From: CBDCWQ01 sp965223435
GTDB lineage: Bacteria; Myxococcota; Kuafuiibacteriia; Kuafuiibacteriales; Kuafuiibacteriaceae
DNA length: 64,000 nt
Assembly: GCA_965223435.1 (NCBI GenBank)
Contig: CBDCWQ010000007.1
Span: forward strand, 1-64,000
Direction: 5' to 3'
Below the pieces are notes generated by a model. The model ran no database searches. It saw nothing but the letters and a program-made list of their open reading frames with translations, and was not told where the DNA came from. Within the stretch, counting starts at the first letter, position 1; the number at the start of each line of letters is the position of its first letter. Below are positions 32,536-43,497 of this stretch, one piece after another. The position numbers were made by a program, and so were the translations under genes.

Positions 32536-35316
32536 TTACCTCAATGTCTTGTGAAATCTTAGTGTTTTTCCCGGGGTGATGTGAATGTCGAAACTGTAGG
32601 AGCGGCCTCCATTCATCTCGAAAGTAAGGACGTGTTTTCCGGCAGAGATCGGGTGGGGATGCTGGACGGGCGTGCGAAGCTGGGTGCGTTTGCCATCGAT
32701 GAGAAGGGCCACACCGGGCGGCGCTGTGGAAACCATCAAAAAGCCACTTCGCTTTCGTGGGCTTCGATCTTTGCTCCTTCGTTCCGGGTGGGCGAGGCCG
32801 TGGGCTCCGCGCTCGGTTGCGGAATCTGGGCTCTTCTCTGTCTTTGATCCGCTGTCTTCGGGATCTTTAGGGGGCGTTGATGTTTTGTCTTCTTTGGGGA
32901 CAGGCAGGGGCTCCGGAGGGGGCGGCGCATTGTGGCCAATCCATTCAAGGGGAATGACCATGGTGTGGGGCTTGGCTTCGCTTATCTGAATGGTCTGGGT
33001 GTAGACCTCGTACCCCTCAGCCCGCAACAAGAGACGGTGGGTGCCAATCTCCAAGGAATCGATGTCCACGGGGGTGCGGTGGCCCACAAGGTCTCCGTCC
33101 AGCCAGACCATCACTTCTTTGGTGGGGTTGGTGACAATCTGGAGGGAGGCCACGGTGGGCTGGTGCGTGAGGATCAGCACCACCAGCATCACGATGGCCA
33201 GGAGTCCAACCAGAGAGGCGATCAGCATCAGCACCCTCGGATCACGCAGGAGGCCTGCAGCGACCCCGATGGGCGCCGCATCGAGGATCGCCTCCGGGGG
33301 CCGATCCGGTTCGCTGATGGCCTGGTCTTCTTGCTCGGCGCCCGGTTCTCGCAAAAAGTTGGGTGACGTGGCCGGCCGGCCTCGCTCGAGCGGCGTCGGC
33401 CGCCGCCCCTCGCGTGGCGTGTCCTGACGCTCATCGTCAGAGCCTGGCTGAGTCCGGGGGTGATGGCTGATTTGCTGAAGTCGGTTGTCGTAGGTTGTCA
33501 GCGCCTCGTCATCGTCGTCGTCGGGAATCAGTTGACCGAGCGGAACCGTTCCGGCGGGGTGCCCGCGTCCCGACGTGGGTTTGCCGGTCGAGCGCGAGCC
33601 TTTGGGCTTGAGGTGAGCCTTGGTGATCTCTCGAGGCGTCCGGGCCATCATTTCCGTGGATGGCGGCCAGAGGACTCGGCCGCCAGGGGGAGGAGGCCCC
33701 TCTGGGAGGGCGGACGGCACGCCTTGGGGTGCTGAGCGGGGCTCTGGCTTCGCGGCGCGTGGCGGCACCGTGTAGGGCATGCCGTCTTGACGAAACTTCG
33801 GCCGCTCGGTGGCCTGGGCGTCTGGAGGTTGTTGGGCTCTCAGCGGTTTGGGGGTCGTAGACTTGGGCACACCACTTTCGTCGTGCATTTCCGAGGCATC
33901 GATGGTGTTCCCCTCTTGGAGCGCTCCGGCCTCATCCAGGCGCCGAATGAGTCTGGCCTGGGCGGCGCTCAGCTTTTGCTCAAGGAGGCCTTCGTCCTCG
34001 CCTTTGGACCTCGAGGAAGAAGGCCCGTGCGACCCTTTGGGCATATCGAGTGGAGTTGGGTCTCGTTCCGACGAAGGGGAGATGGCGATCGTCTCGTCGT
34101 CGTCTTCATCGGGGAGCGGATCGACGCTGGGAAGGGCTGAGATCCCCGAGATCGGAACGTTTTCGGAGGTATTGTTGGGTTGGACAGCGTCCGGAGCATA
34201 ACGAACCGACGGGGGTGGCATCAGGGCCCCGGCTTCGGCAGGCACGACGCTCGGCGGTGTCATGCTGGTGTCGGTTTTGGGCTCGTCCGCGCTCGGGGCG
34301 CGTTGAACGACGGGAGGTGCGCTTTCGGGGCCGGTGTCTTCGGGATGCTTCAGCCGCATGAAATCGTCGAGTTTTGCGTTTTCAATGGCGATGTCGTGTC
34401 GGTACCGACTCTGCATAAAAGCCCGCAGCTGCCGGGTCTGATAGGGCTTGGATTCCTTCATCAGATGCCTGAGAAGGTCCTCTTGAACCTCTGAAGCCCA
34501 CTGGTATCGATCTTCTGGTTCCTGGGTGAGCAGCTTGAGGACGATGGCTTCAAGATTGGGGGGGATTTTGGTGTTGTACTGGGTCGGCGTGGGGACTCGG
34601 GCGTTGCGAACTGCCTCTAGGGTGGAGTAGTCGCTTTCACCGAGGAACAAACGTTCACCTGTGAGCATCTCGTAAAAAATGACGCCGAGCGCGAACAGGT
34701 CGCTTCGGCGGTCGGTGGGCAGACCCCGCACTTGCTCGGGTGACATGTATGCGAATTTGCCTTTGAGTACACCGACTTGGGTCCGGGAAGCTCGAGAAGC
34801 AGCCTTGGCGATCCCGAAATCACACAGTTTGACCTCACCTTCGTAGGACAGAATCACGTTTTGGGGGGTGACGTCGCGGTGAATGATCTTCAGATCGCGG
34901 CCGGCCGCGTCACGTTTCCGGTGGGCGTGCTCCATGGCCTCGCACACGCGGGATACGATGAAACATGAACGCCCTATGTCCATGAGTTCTTTGGATTTTT
35001 TGTACTGATCGAGAATCTGACGCAGATCTTTTCCCGCCACGTACTCCATCGAGATGAAGTACGTGCCCTCGGTTCGCCCGAGTTCGTAGATCTGGACGAT
35101 GTTTTGGTGCGTGAGGTGAGAGGCGATGCGGGCCTCATCGATGAACATGGTGACGAACTCTTCATCTTCGGCCAGCGCCGGAAGGATCCGTTTGACCGCA
35201 ACGATCCGTTCAAATCCTTCGACGCCGAAGGACTTGGCCTTAAACACCTCCGCCATCCCCCCTACGTTGATGCGTTCGAGAAGGAGGTGGCGTCCGAAGG
35301 GAATCGGATAACGCAA
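32536..35316 (-). CDS. Transmembrane Ser/Thr kinase with C-terminal PEGA domains (HRDVT catalytic loop)
   Basis: A 926-residue kinase, similar in plan to the one at 12656. Kinase domain about 8-300: NVGGMAEVFKAK (17-28), ATP lysine K42, HRDVTPQN at 146-153, DFG at 166-168, FAYMSPEQ downstream. Thr150 replaces the usual catalytic-loop lysine. A long disordered acidic/Pro-rich linker precedes one membrane helix (MLIASLVGLLAIVMLVVLIL). Outside lie two PEGA-like repeats: TKEVMVWLDGDLVGHRTPVD and GVALLIDGKRTQLRTPVQ. The two large kinases share long matching stretches in the kinase domain and are probably paralogues. The upstream region is the 600-bp interval shared with lon. Confidence 0.93.
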   Translation of the reverse strand: MRYPIPFGRHLLLERINVGGMAEVFKAKSFGVEGFERIVAVKRILPALAEDEEFVTMFIDEARIASHLTHQNIVQIYELGRTEGTYFISMEYVAGKDLRQILDQYKKSKELMDIGRSCFIVSRVCEAMEHAHRKRDAAGRDLKIIHRDVTPQNVILSYEGEVKLCDFGIAKAASRASRTQVGVLKGKFAYMSPEQVRGLPTDRRSDLFALGVIFYEMLTGERLFLGESDYSTLEAVRNARVPTPTQYNTKIPPNLEAIVLKLLTQEPEDRYQWASEVQEDLLRHLMKESKPYQTRQLRAFMQSRYRHDIAIENAKLDDFMRLKHPEDTGPESAPPVVQRAPSADEPKTDTSMTPPSVVPAEAGALMPPPSVRYAPDAVQPNNTSENVPISGISALPSVDPLPDEDDDETIAISPSSERDPTPLDMPKGSHGPSSSRSKGEDEGLLEQKLSAAQARLIRRLDEAGALQEGNTIDASEMHDESGVPKSTTPKPLRAQQPPDAQATERPKFRQDGMPYTVPPRAAKPEPRSAPQGVPSALPEGPPPPGGRVLWPPSTEMMARTPREITKAHLKPKGSRSTGKPTSGRGHPAGTVPLGQLIPDDDDDEALTTYDNRLQQISHHPRTQPGSDDERQDTPREGRRPTPLERGRPATSPNFLREPGAEQEDQAISEPDRPPEAILDAAPIGVAAGLLRDPRVLMLIASLVGLLAIVMLVVLILTHQPTVASLQIVTNPTKEVMVWLDGDLVGHRTPVDIDSLEIGTHRLLLRAEGYEVYTQTIQISEAKPHTMVIPLEWIGHNAPPPPEPLPVPKEDKTSTPPKDPEDSGSKTEKSPDSATERGAHGLAHPERRSKDRSPRKRSGFLMVSTAPPGVALLIDGKRTQLRTPVQHPHPISAGKHVLTFEMNGGRSYSFDIHITPGKTLRFHKTLR

Positions 35317-35917
35317 AACTGAGCTCGCAACCGAAAATCGGTGGCTGACCGCGAGTTTATGGACCAGCGCCCCCGGAGTAAAGCAGTGGAATGGCTAAGC
35401 GCGGGTCCTTGCTGGACTCCCCTGCCATCCCAAGCACTTAGGCTGGCGCCTGGGCGACGACAGCACCCGACCTCGCCCATCGGAGGCCCACAAGCATGCT
35501 GGGACGGGATCTCGGCTTGACCAGGTTAGGTGCTCTCGCTATAGGCAGCGGGCGAGGACCAGAGAAAGTGGCATCAAACGCGAAAAGAACCACCGCGAAG
35601 CGAACCCGGAAGCAACGAACGGCGGGGCGCCGGAGAAAAAAGGTTCTGGAACGAAACGGGACCACCAACAGCGAGCACGCCCTTTTCGGGAATACGCTGT
35701 CCCCCTCGAAGGACTGATCCCTCCGCATCGCCTGCGATGCGTGTTCTGGGGGGCATTGTACCCCGTGAACGCACGTTGGTGCGCCGCCCCCTGGGGTGTG
35801 TGCGGAAGCGGCATCGAAATGAAGTGAGGACTTAGGACTGGCAGCGAACCTTGGAATGGTCGTACCATCAAAGAAGACGTAACCCGCCATGACGGCCAGT
35901 CGGAAGGAGCTCAAACC
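35317..35917. other. Long intergenic region between a kinase gene and lon
   Basis: About 600 bp between two divergent genes. No frame here looks like a real protein: the best short plus-strand frame (35496-35717) is a basic 73-residue stretch without a ribosome-binding site or recognisable motif. Visible structures are the perfect hairpin at 35724-35741, a GGGCGA/TCGCCC pair around 35452-35476 and a short ATGGT/ACCAT dyad near 35853. Promoters for both genes must lie here. I saw no CIRCE-type heat-shock element. Confidence 0.55.
35724..35741. promoter_or_regulatory. Perfect 8-bp inverted repeat upstream of lon
   Basis: CGCATCGC (35724-35731), CT, GCGATGCG (35734-35741): an 18-base perfect dyad with a two-base centre, 176 bp ahead of the lon start. 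It could be an operator or fold as a tight hairpin. No terminator-like T-tract follows on the plus strand. Confidence 0.4.
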
Positions 35918-38305
35918 GTGACCGAGAAGAACGAAGGACAAGGCATCGACATTCCGATTCTCCCCCTGCGGAATTCCGTGTTTTTTCCTGGAAGCATTAT
36001 GCCGATCTCGGTCGGGCGCCCCAAAACCTTAGCCATGGTCAAAGCGGTTGAGGATTCGGGCGAGCCGATCGGCATTGTTGCCCAAAAAGATGGCGCGGTG
36101 GACGACCCCGGCGCCGACGACCTTTACGGCATGGGTACCACCGGTCGCATCGTGAAGGCCCTGAAAGCGGGTGAAGAAGGCTTTCATTTGGTCCTCCAAG
36201 GCATCAAACGTTTTCGGGTTTTGGGTCTTACGCAGACGACCCCTTACCTGCGCGCTCGGGTGATCGAAGTTCAAGACATTACGGCCGATCCCCTGAAAAT
36301 CGAAGCGCTGGTCATGAACGTCAAGAAGACGGCCCGTGAGGTCGTTGGCCTCATGCCCGAGATTCCATCTGGGGCCGCCCAGTTCGTCGAAGGGATCGAC
36401 GATCCCGGCCACCTGGCTGACTTGATTGCGGCCAATATGGATGTGTCGGTTGAAGAAAAGATGGAGGTCCTCAATCTGGTTGAGGTCTCCCAGCGTCTCG
36501 AGACGGTTCTCGAATTGCTGCACCGGAAGCTCGAGGTGCTGAAGCTCTCCAACAAGATCGACTCTCAGGTCAAAGGAGAGATGAACAAGACCCAGCGTGA
36601 GTACTATCTTCGCCAGCAGCTGAAAGCCATCAAGGAGGAGCTTGGGGAGGCCGACGGGACAGAGAGCGACCTCGACGAGTTGGAACAGAAGCTCAAGAAT
36701 GCGCAGCTGTCCAAAGAAGCCCAGAAGGTCGCACGGAAGGAACTCCGGCGGCTCAGACAGATGCCTTCCAGTTCGTCAGAGTACACTGTGGGGCGCACCT
36801 ATCTCGAATGGTTCGCCGATCTCCCCTGGGAGAAGAGCACGACCGACACCATCGAGATTCCCAAAGCGCGTGAGCACCTCGAGTCGAAGCACTACGGGCT
36901 TGAAAAGGTCAAAAAGCGCATCGTGGAGTACCTGGCGGTCCGAAAGCTCAAGGAGGACATGAAGGGTCCGATCTTGTGCATGGTGGGACCACCTGGCGTA
37001 GGCAAGACCTCTTTGGGCCTGTCCATCGCCGAGACCCTGGGGCGGAAGTTTCATCGCATTTCGCTTGGCGGGGTGCGCGACGAAGCCGAAGTGCGTGGCC
37101 ATCGGCGGACCTACGTGGGCGCGCTGCCCGGCCGTATCATCCAGGGGCTCAAGAAGGCGGGAACCCACAACCCCGTGATTGTGCTCGACGAAATAGACAA
37201 GCTCTCCCACGATTTTCGAGGTGATCCGGCTTCGGCTCTGCTCGAAGTTCTTGATCCCGAACAAAATTACACGTTTTCCGACCACTATTTGGAGGTTCCT
37301 TTTGACCTTTCCAAGGTGATTTTTATCGCCACGGCGAACCAGCTCGACCCCATCCCGCCGGCCCTCAAGGACCGGATGGAGGTGCTCGAGCTCCCCGGCT
37401 ATACCCACGAGGAAAAAAGGCACATCTCGATTCGACACCTCTTGCCCAAGGTTCTTGAGCAGCACGGTTTGACCAGCGAGCTGATCCAGATCGACGAAGG
37501 CGCACTCGATTCGGTCATTGTGGACTACACCCGTGAGGCCGGGGTCCGAAACCTTGAGCGAACCATTACCAGCGTCGTTCGTGGGGTGGCGGTCGATGTC
37601 GCCGAAGGCAAGACCGATCTCACGGTGGTCATGAAGGAAATGCTCACCAAGTACCTCGGTCCCGCGAAGTATTTCAACGAAATGGCGCAGCGTACCGAAC
37701 TTCCTGGGGTCGCGACCGGATTGGCGTGGACCGTTGCGGGAGGCGACATCCTTTTTGTCGAGGCGACCAAGATGGGGGGCAAAGGCAGCCTGACCCTGAC
37801 CGGCCAACTTGGCAACGTCATGAAAGAATCGGCACAGGCCGCCCAATCGTATTTGCGGGCGCGCTCACCCGAGTTTGGTTTGGTGGAGAACTACTGGGAG
37901 AAGCACGACATTCACGTGCATGTGCCCGCGGGTGGGATCCCCAAGGATGGCCCTTCCGCCGGGGTGACGATGATCGTAGCCCTGACGTCGTTGGTCACCG
38001 GGATCAAGGTCCGCAGCGATATCGCCATGACCGGCGAAATCACCCTTCGGGGGAATGTGCTCCCCGTGGGGGGCATCAAGGAAAAGGTGCTGGCGGCGCT
38101 TCGAGCCGGGGTCAAAGAAGTCATTCTTCCCGAGCTCAACAAGAAGGATCTTTTTGAGGTCCCCGAAGAGGTGCAGCAGCAGCTCAAGTTCCACTTTGTC
38201 AAACGGGTGGACGAGGTTCTCGATCTGGCCCTCGAACGCCCCCCCGAGCGCTTCCCTCCGAAATTGGCACCGGCCAGCACCAAGAGCGAAGTCCCCCCAT
38301 CCTAA
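35918..38305 (+). CDS. lon: ATP-dependent Lon protease
   Basis: A 795-residue full-length Lon (LonA type), a cytoplasmic AAA+ protease for damaged and regulatory proteins. It has the N-terminal substrate domain (IPILPLRNSVFFPGSIMPIS), a coiled-coil region, Walker A GPPGVGKTS, Walker B IVLDEIDKL, the arginine-rich sensor region, and the protease domain with PKDGPSAGVTM (catalytic Ser) and the Lys in VGGIKEKVLAA. All key residues are present. The GTG start has a strong GGAAGGAG upstream. No second Lon or chaperone gene is nearby. A T9 tract follows the stop but has no stem before it. Confidence 0.98.
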   Translation: MTEKNEGQGIDIPILPLRNSVFFPGSIMPISVGRPKTLAMVKAVEDSGEPIGIVAQKDGAVDDPGADDLYGMGTTGRIVKALKAGEEGFHLVLQGIKRFRVLGLTQTTPYLRARVIEVQDITADPLKIEALVMNVKKTAREVVGLMPEIPSGAAQFVEGIDDPGHLADLIAANMDVSVEEKMEVLNLVEVSQRLETVLELLHRKLEVLKLSNKIDSQVKGEMNKTQREYYLRQQLKAIKEELGEADGTESDLDELEQKLKNAQLSKEAQKVARKELRRLRQMPSSSSEYTVGRTYLEWFADLPWEKSTTDTIEIPKAREHLESKHYGLEKVKKRIVEYLAVRKLKEDMKGPILCMVGPPGVGKTSLGLSIAETLGRKFHRISLGGVRDEAEVRGHRRTYVGALPGRIIQGLKKAGTHNPVIVLDEIDKLSHDFRGDPASALLEVLDPEQNYTFSDHYLEVPFDLSKVIFIATANQLDPIPPALKDRMEVLELPGYTHEEKRHISIRHLLPKVLEQHGLTSELIQIDEGALDSVIVDYTREAGVRNLERTITSVVRGVAVDVAEGKTDLTVVMKEMLTKYLGPAKYFNEMAQRTELPGVATGLAWTVAGGDILFVEATKMGGKGSLTLTGQLGNVMKESAQAAQSYLRARSPEFGLVENYWEKHDIHVHVPAGGIPKDGPSAGVTMIVALTSLVTGIKVRSDIAMTGEITLRGNVLPVGGIKEKVLAALRAGVKEVILPELNKKDLFEVPEEVQQQLKFHFVKRVDEVLDLALERPPERFPPKLAPASTKSEVPPS

Positions 38306-38428
38306 GCGCCAAGCCTGTCTTTTTTTTTCCACACCGTGGTGTGCTCGATACGATGGATCGGTCTTGATTCCAGACCAATCGAGGCGCTTTCTGACGTGAT
38401 TTCAGGCATTTGAGTCGGTTGCGGTCGA

Positions 38429-38662
38429 ATGGCATGCAGCGTGCAGACGTTCGTGACCATGATGCTGGAAGTCAGGGAAAAAAATCACGCTCTTCAGGGT
38501 TGGCTGAGCGCCGTCAACGCCCACTTGGAGTCGGTGCGGTTCGAAAACCGCGCGGCGCCTCGACCAAAGCGCAACCGTGCACGAGAGCGCGCGCGGCGTG
38601 AGGCACGGCGACTGTTCCTTGAGTACTACACCGATCTCGCGGTCGCCGAGGCCCATCGATAG
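38429..38662 (+). CDS. Small basic hypothetical protein
   Basis: A 77-residue frame in the gap between lon and engB. It is unrecognised: a short N-terminal part (VTMMLEVREKNHALQGWL) then an Arg-rich helical stretch and a C-terminus ending EYYTDLAVAEAHR. Codon choice is like that of its neighbours, and a later ATG at 38459 would remove ten residues. No family or partner can be named, so it may be real but minor. Confidence 0.4.
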   Translation: MACSVQTFVTMMLEVREKNHALQGWLSAVNAHLESVRFENRAAPRPKRNRARERARREARRLFLEYYTDLAVAEAHR

Positions 38663-38734
38663 CTCTGATCCGCTTCTCGCGCGCTCGCGCTTCTTGAAGG
38701 CGGGAGACGGCCCCCTCCCCTCGTCCGAAAAAGC

Positions 38735-39331
38735 CTAGACGCGAGGCGCCAACGCCTCCAGACGCGTTCGGAGCGTGTCCATGCCAAGTACGTTTTGGGC
38801 ACTGGTGATCAAGATCTGGTCACGGGGACGCTCGAGGGCATCCGCGATCGACCAAGCCGCTGGTTTGCGGCGGGCCTTGGGGAGCTTGTCGGCCTTGGTA
38901 GCCACCACCAGCACTTCCACGCCGCGCGGAGACACCCGCTCTCGCAGCCAAGCGTCCAAGCCCGCTTCGTCCTCACCGGCACCCCTTCGAATGTCGACCA
39001 GCAACAGAATGAGACGAAGTGGATCCCGGGTCTCAAGGTACGTTTCGATGAGAGGCCCCCAGAGCCGCGTCGTGGACTGTGGAACCTTGGCATACCCGTA
39101 CCCTGGGAGATCCGCGAGTGTGAAATGCCCGGACCCGGTGAGGACGTCGAAGAAGTTGATGGTTTGGGTCCGCCCCGGGGTCTTGGAGGTCCGCGCCACC
39201 TTGGCATTGACCAGGCGGTTCAAAAGGGTGCTCTTACCCACGTTTGATCGCCCGGCCACTGCACATTCGGGTCGTACGATGTCCGGAAAACCCGCAGGTC
39301 CGGCGGCAGAGGTGATGAATTGGGTCCTCAT
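38735..39331 (-). CDS. engB: Ribosome biogenesis GTPase EngB/YsxC
   Basis: About 198 residues, a Ras-like GTPase needed for large-subunit ribosome assembly. It has AVAGRSNVGKSTLLN (G1), TSKTPGRTQTINFF (G2), LADLPGYGYAKV (G3) and VVATKADKL (G4). The open frame continues upstream with a Lys/Arg-rich stretch to 39481, but homologues start at MRTQFITSA-like sequence, so I placed the start at ATG 39331. It diverges from the ccm locus. Confidence 0.95.
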   Translation of the reverse strand: MRTQFITSAAGPAGFPDIVRPECAVAGRSNVGKSTLLNRLVNAKVARTSKTPGRTQTINFFDVLTGSGHFTLADLPGYGYAKVPQSTTRLWGPLIETYLETRDPLRLILLLVDIRRGAGEDEAGLDAWLRERVSPRGVEVLVVATKADKLPKARRKPAAWSIADALERPRDQILITSAQNVLGMDTLRTRLEALAPRV

Positions 39332-39545
39332 CGGGGGGAAGAGTCTCCGGAGCCTACCCAAAAACGGGCACCGGGTCATCTTGGCAATTTTGCCGCGAAC
39401 ATAGCGTCCTTTCGGTGGTTTGATGGCCCTAAGCGCTTGGCACCCGCGGTGCTTTGGAGGCATCATAGCCTCATTCTCCACGTGGCGCGGTCCTTGCTAG
39501 TTTATTCGACGGGTCGCAGTCATTCTGGGGATCGGAGGTTTCGCG

Positions 39546-39995
39546 ATGCGGGGTCAATCGGTGAAAATCGCTCTCTCCCTCTTGGTCATCGGAGGGGCTG
39601 CGACCTACTTGCTGGCAGACACCCTGGTCGCCGGTTCCGACACTCTGACCTATTTCCATCCCGCGGACGCGGTGATCGTGGATCCGCAAGCCTTTGTGGG
39701 CAAACGCATTCGAATGGGCGGATTTGTCGAAAAAGATTCTATTCTGAAACGCGAGGGCACCCTCGAGTACCGCTTCCGGGTGAAGCCCATCGAGGGCATG
39801 ATGAAACACCCCGCGGCCAGGGGGCAGACGATCGCCGTCGAATACACGGGGATCGTACCCGACACCTTCAAAGACGATGCGGAAGTCATCGTAGGCGGGC
39901 AAATGCAGTCCGACGGCCATTTTGTGGCCCAGGAGCTGGTTGCCAAGTGTCCCTCGAAGTACGAGGCCCAGGAAAAAAACGAAGGCACGTACTGA
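39546..39995 (+). CDS. ccmE: Cytochrome c maturation haem chaperone CcmE, Cys-x-x-x-Tyr type
   Basis: A 149-residue periplasmic haem chaperone with an N-terminal membrane anchor (VKIALSLLVIGGAATYLLA). The OB-fold domain shows KRIRMGGFVEKDSIL, YTGIVPDTFKDDAEVIVGG and GHFVAQELVAKCPSKYE. In most CcmE proteins haem binds covalently to the His of an HxxxY motif; here the position is Cys135 (CPSKY, 135-139). That is the variant known from archaea and some deltaproteobacteria. First gene of the ccm locus; ccmF follows after 90 bp. Confidence 0.95.
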   Translation: MRGQSVKIALSLLVIGGAATYLLADTLVAGSDTLTYFHPADAVIVDPQAFVGKRIRMGGFVEKDSILKREGTLEYRFRVKPIEGMMKHPAARGQTIAVEYTGIVPDTFKDDAEVIVGGQMQSDGHFVAQELVAKCPSKYEAQEKNEGTY

Positions 39996-40085
39996 CGCCT
40001 GGTTTTGTCGGCCAACCGCCCGTTTTGGTCGCTGTACGCTTGACACACTGAATGGACCCGACCACGGTAAAGGCAGGAACTCGCC

Positions 40086-42140
<2,055 letters not shown>

Positions 42141-42154
42141 GGTGCAAAGGCGGC

Positions 42155-42763
42155 ATGGCTTCTCGCATGAAGGGCTTGGGGGCGCTTGGACGAAGGGCGC
42201 GCGTGGGGGCGCTCCTTATGGCTGGACTCGGGGCAGCTTTGGTGGGCGCGACCTGGAGCCTTTCGGAGGCCCAGGAGGGGGCGCCTAAGGCTTCTCGCCT
42301 GGCAGAGGTCCTCGGTATTGATCTCGGACAAGAGGTGGACGTCTCCCCTGCCCTCAAAGCTCAGGCGAAGGCGGTCGGGCAAGACGCGGTCTGCTTGTGT
42401 GGAACTTGCCCCAGACGGACCATTGCTTCGTGTGAGTGCGGGTGGGCGGCCACCCACAAAAAAACCATCGAGTTGGCGCTCTTGAAGGGGCTTACGGGGC
42501 CGGACATTCTTGCCGGCTACCAGAAGGCGTATGGGCTCAAAGCCTTTCCCGAACCCCCCAACGAGGGGTTTGGTCGTGCGAGTTACCTTTTGCCGTACGC
42601 GGCGGCGGTGGTGGGCCTTATATTGGTCTTTGTGGTCGGGTTTCGGGCCCGGCGACGCGCAACCCGGGTGTCCGAGTCGGCGTCCGACGCCCCCTTGCCC
42701 GAGGATTCCGAGCGGGAAGAAGCAAAAAACATCTTGAGGCAAGAGCTTGAGGACCTCGATTGA
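42155..42763 (+). CDS. ccmH: CcmH-like protein with five-cysteine motif
   Basis: A 202-residue protein. A hydrophobic N-terminus (VGALLMAGLGAALVGATW) exports it; the mature domain has CcmH helices around DAVCLCGTCPRRTIASCECG (78-96) and a membrane helix at about 143-163 (SYLLPYAAAVVGLILVFVVG). Ordinary CcmH reduces the apocytochrome disulfide with a CxxC in LRCxxCQN; here C82 and C85 match that pair, but C80, C93 and C95 are extra. This could bind a metal or form a second disulfide. ATG 42155 with AAAGG upstream; the next gene's TTG overlaps its stop. Confidence 0.85.
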   Translation: MASRMKGLGALGRRARVGALLMAGLGAALVGATWSLSEAQEGAPKASRLAEVLGIDLGQEVDVSPALKAQAKAVGQDAVCLCGTCPRRTIASCECGWAATHKKTIELALLKGLTGPDILAGYQKAYGLKAFPEPPNEGFGRASYLLPYAAAVVGLILVFVVGFRARRRATRVSESASDAPLPEDSEREEAKNILRQELEDLD

Positions 42764-43497
42764 CGCGCGTCATGGAGAAATCGAGCCGCAAACGCGGCTT
42801 CTTTGAACGCGGACTGCTCTTGTTTGAGGTCGTTCTTGGCCTCAGCGTGGTGGTGTTGGTGATGGGTCGCGCTTACGGGACGGTGCCCGCGATTGTCTTT
42901 GTGCTCGCGGGCGCAGCCTTGGCGTTTACGTTTTTTGTCTCTTTCAAGATGGTCGCGTCTTTGTCGGATCCGAGCCTTGATGTTGTGGGTCGCATACCCA
43001 ACAAGGAACGTGAAGCGCTCGACGAACAAAAGCGTCTCCTGCTCGAAGGCATCAAAGAACTCGAAGTCGATGCGGGCATCGGAAAGGTTGACGCCCAAGA
43101 CTACGCGTATCTTCGGCGGTCTACCGAAGAGGCGGCGCTCAAAATTATCCGAAAACTCAAAGACGAAGAAAACCGATACAAAGCCGATGCCGAAGCGCTG
43201 GTCGGCGCGCCTCTGGTTGGGGCCGAAAGCCACCCGAACCCGAAGCCCAACGGGGACCATGCCGTGCACCGTGCGTCGACATCCCAAGCGAAGGGGTCCG
43301 CCCCATGCGCAGATCCTTCGGTCTTTTACCTCGCCTCAGTCGATCTGACGCCTTTGGACGACGGGTTGCGCTGCGACCACTGCCAACAAAAAAACCCTCT
43401 CGATGCGCAGTTTTGCATCGGCTGCGGGGGACAAAAGCGGTCGGACGCGCAGGGGACCGCGGATTCGGCGGCGTCGTCCTCTGGAGCGTCCCCATGA
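42760..43497 (+). CDS. CcmI-like membrane protein with C-terminal zinc ribbon
   Basis: A 245-residue protein. Two membrane helices lie near 19-36 and 43-62. A helical cytoplasmic or periplasmic region follows (KRLLLEGIKELEVDAGIGKV, then DAQDYAYLRRSTEEAALK), matching the pattern of CcmI N-terminal regions (a membrane part plus a 'LxdLkdLEld...gklseeDYxxLr' helix). The C-terminus has a zinc ribbon, CDHC at about 207-210 and CIGC at about 221-224. A CcmI-type TPR domain is lacking. The TTG start overlaps the ccmH stop; ATG 42772 is an alternative. Its stop overlaps the following ATG. Confidence 0.7.
   Translation: MTRVMEKSSRKRGFFERGLLLFEVVLGLSVVVLVMGRAYGTVPAIVFVLAGAALAFTFFVSFKMVASLSDPSLDVVGRIPNKEREALDEQKRLLLEGIKELEVDAGIGKVDAQDYAYLRRSTEEAALKIIRKLKDEENRYKADAEALVGAPLVGAESHPNPKPNGDHAVHRASTSQAKGSAPCADPSVFYLASVDLTPLDDGLRCDHCQQKNPLDAQFCIGCGGQKRSDAQGTADSAASSSGASP

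Noticed and set aside
35438..35941. 167-codon minus-strand frame and 73-codon plus frame upstream of lon
   Set aside because: No start signal or family match; the composition is like non-coding GC-rich sequence.
38314..38344. T9 tract and CACACC/GGTGTG hairpin after lon
   Set aside because: The T-tract precedes the stem on the plus strand and would be an A-tract on the other strand, so it is not a standard intrinsic terminator.
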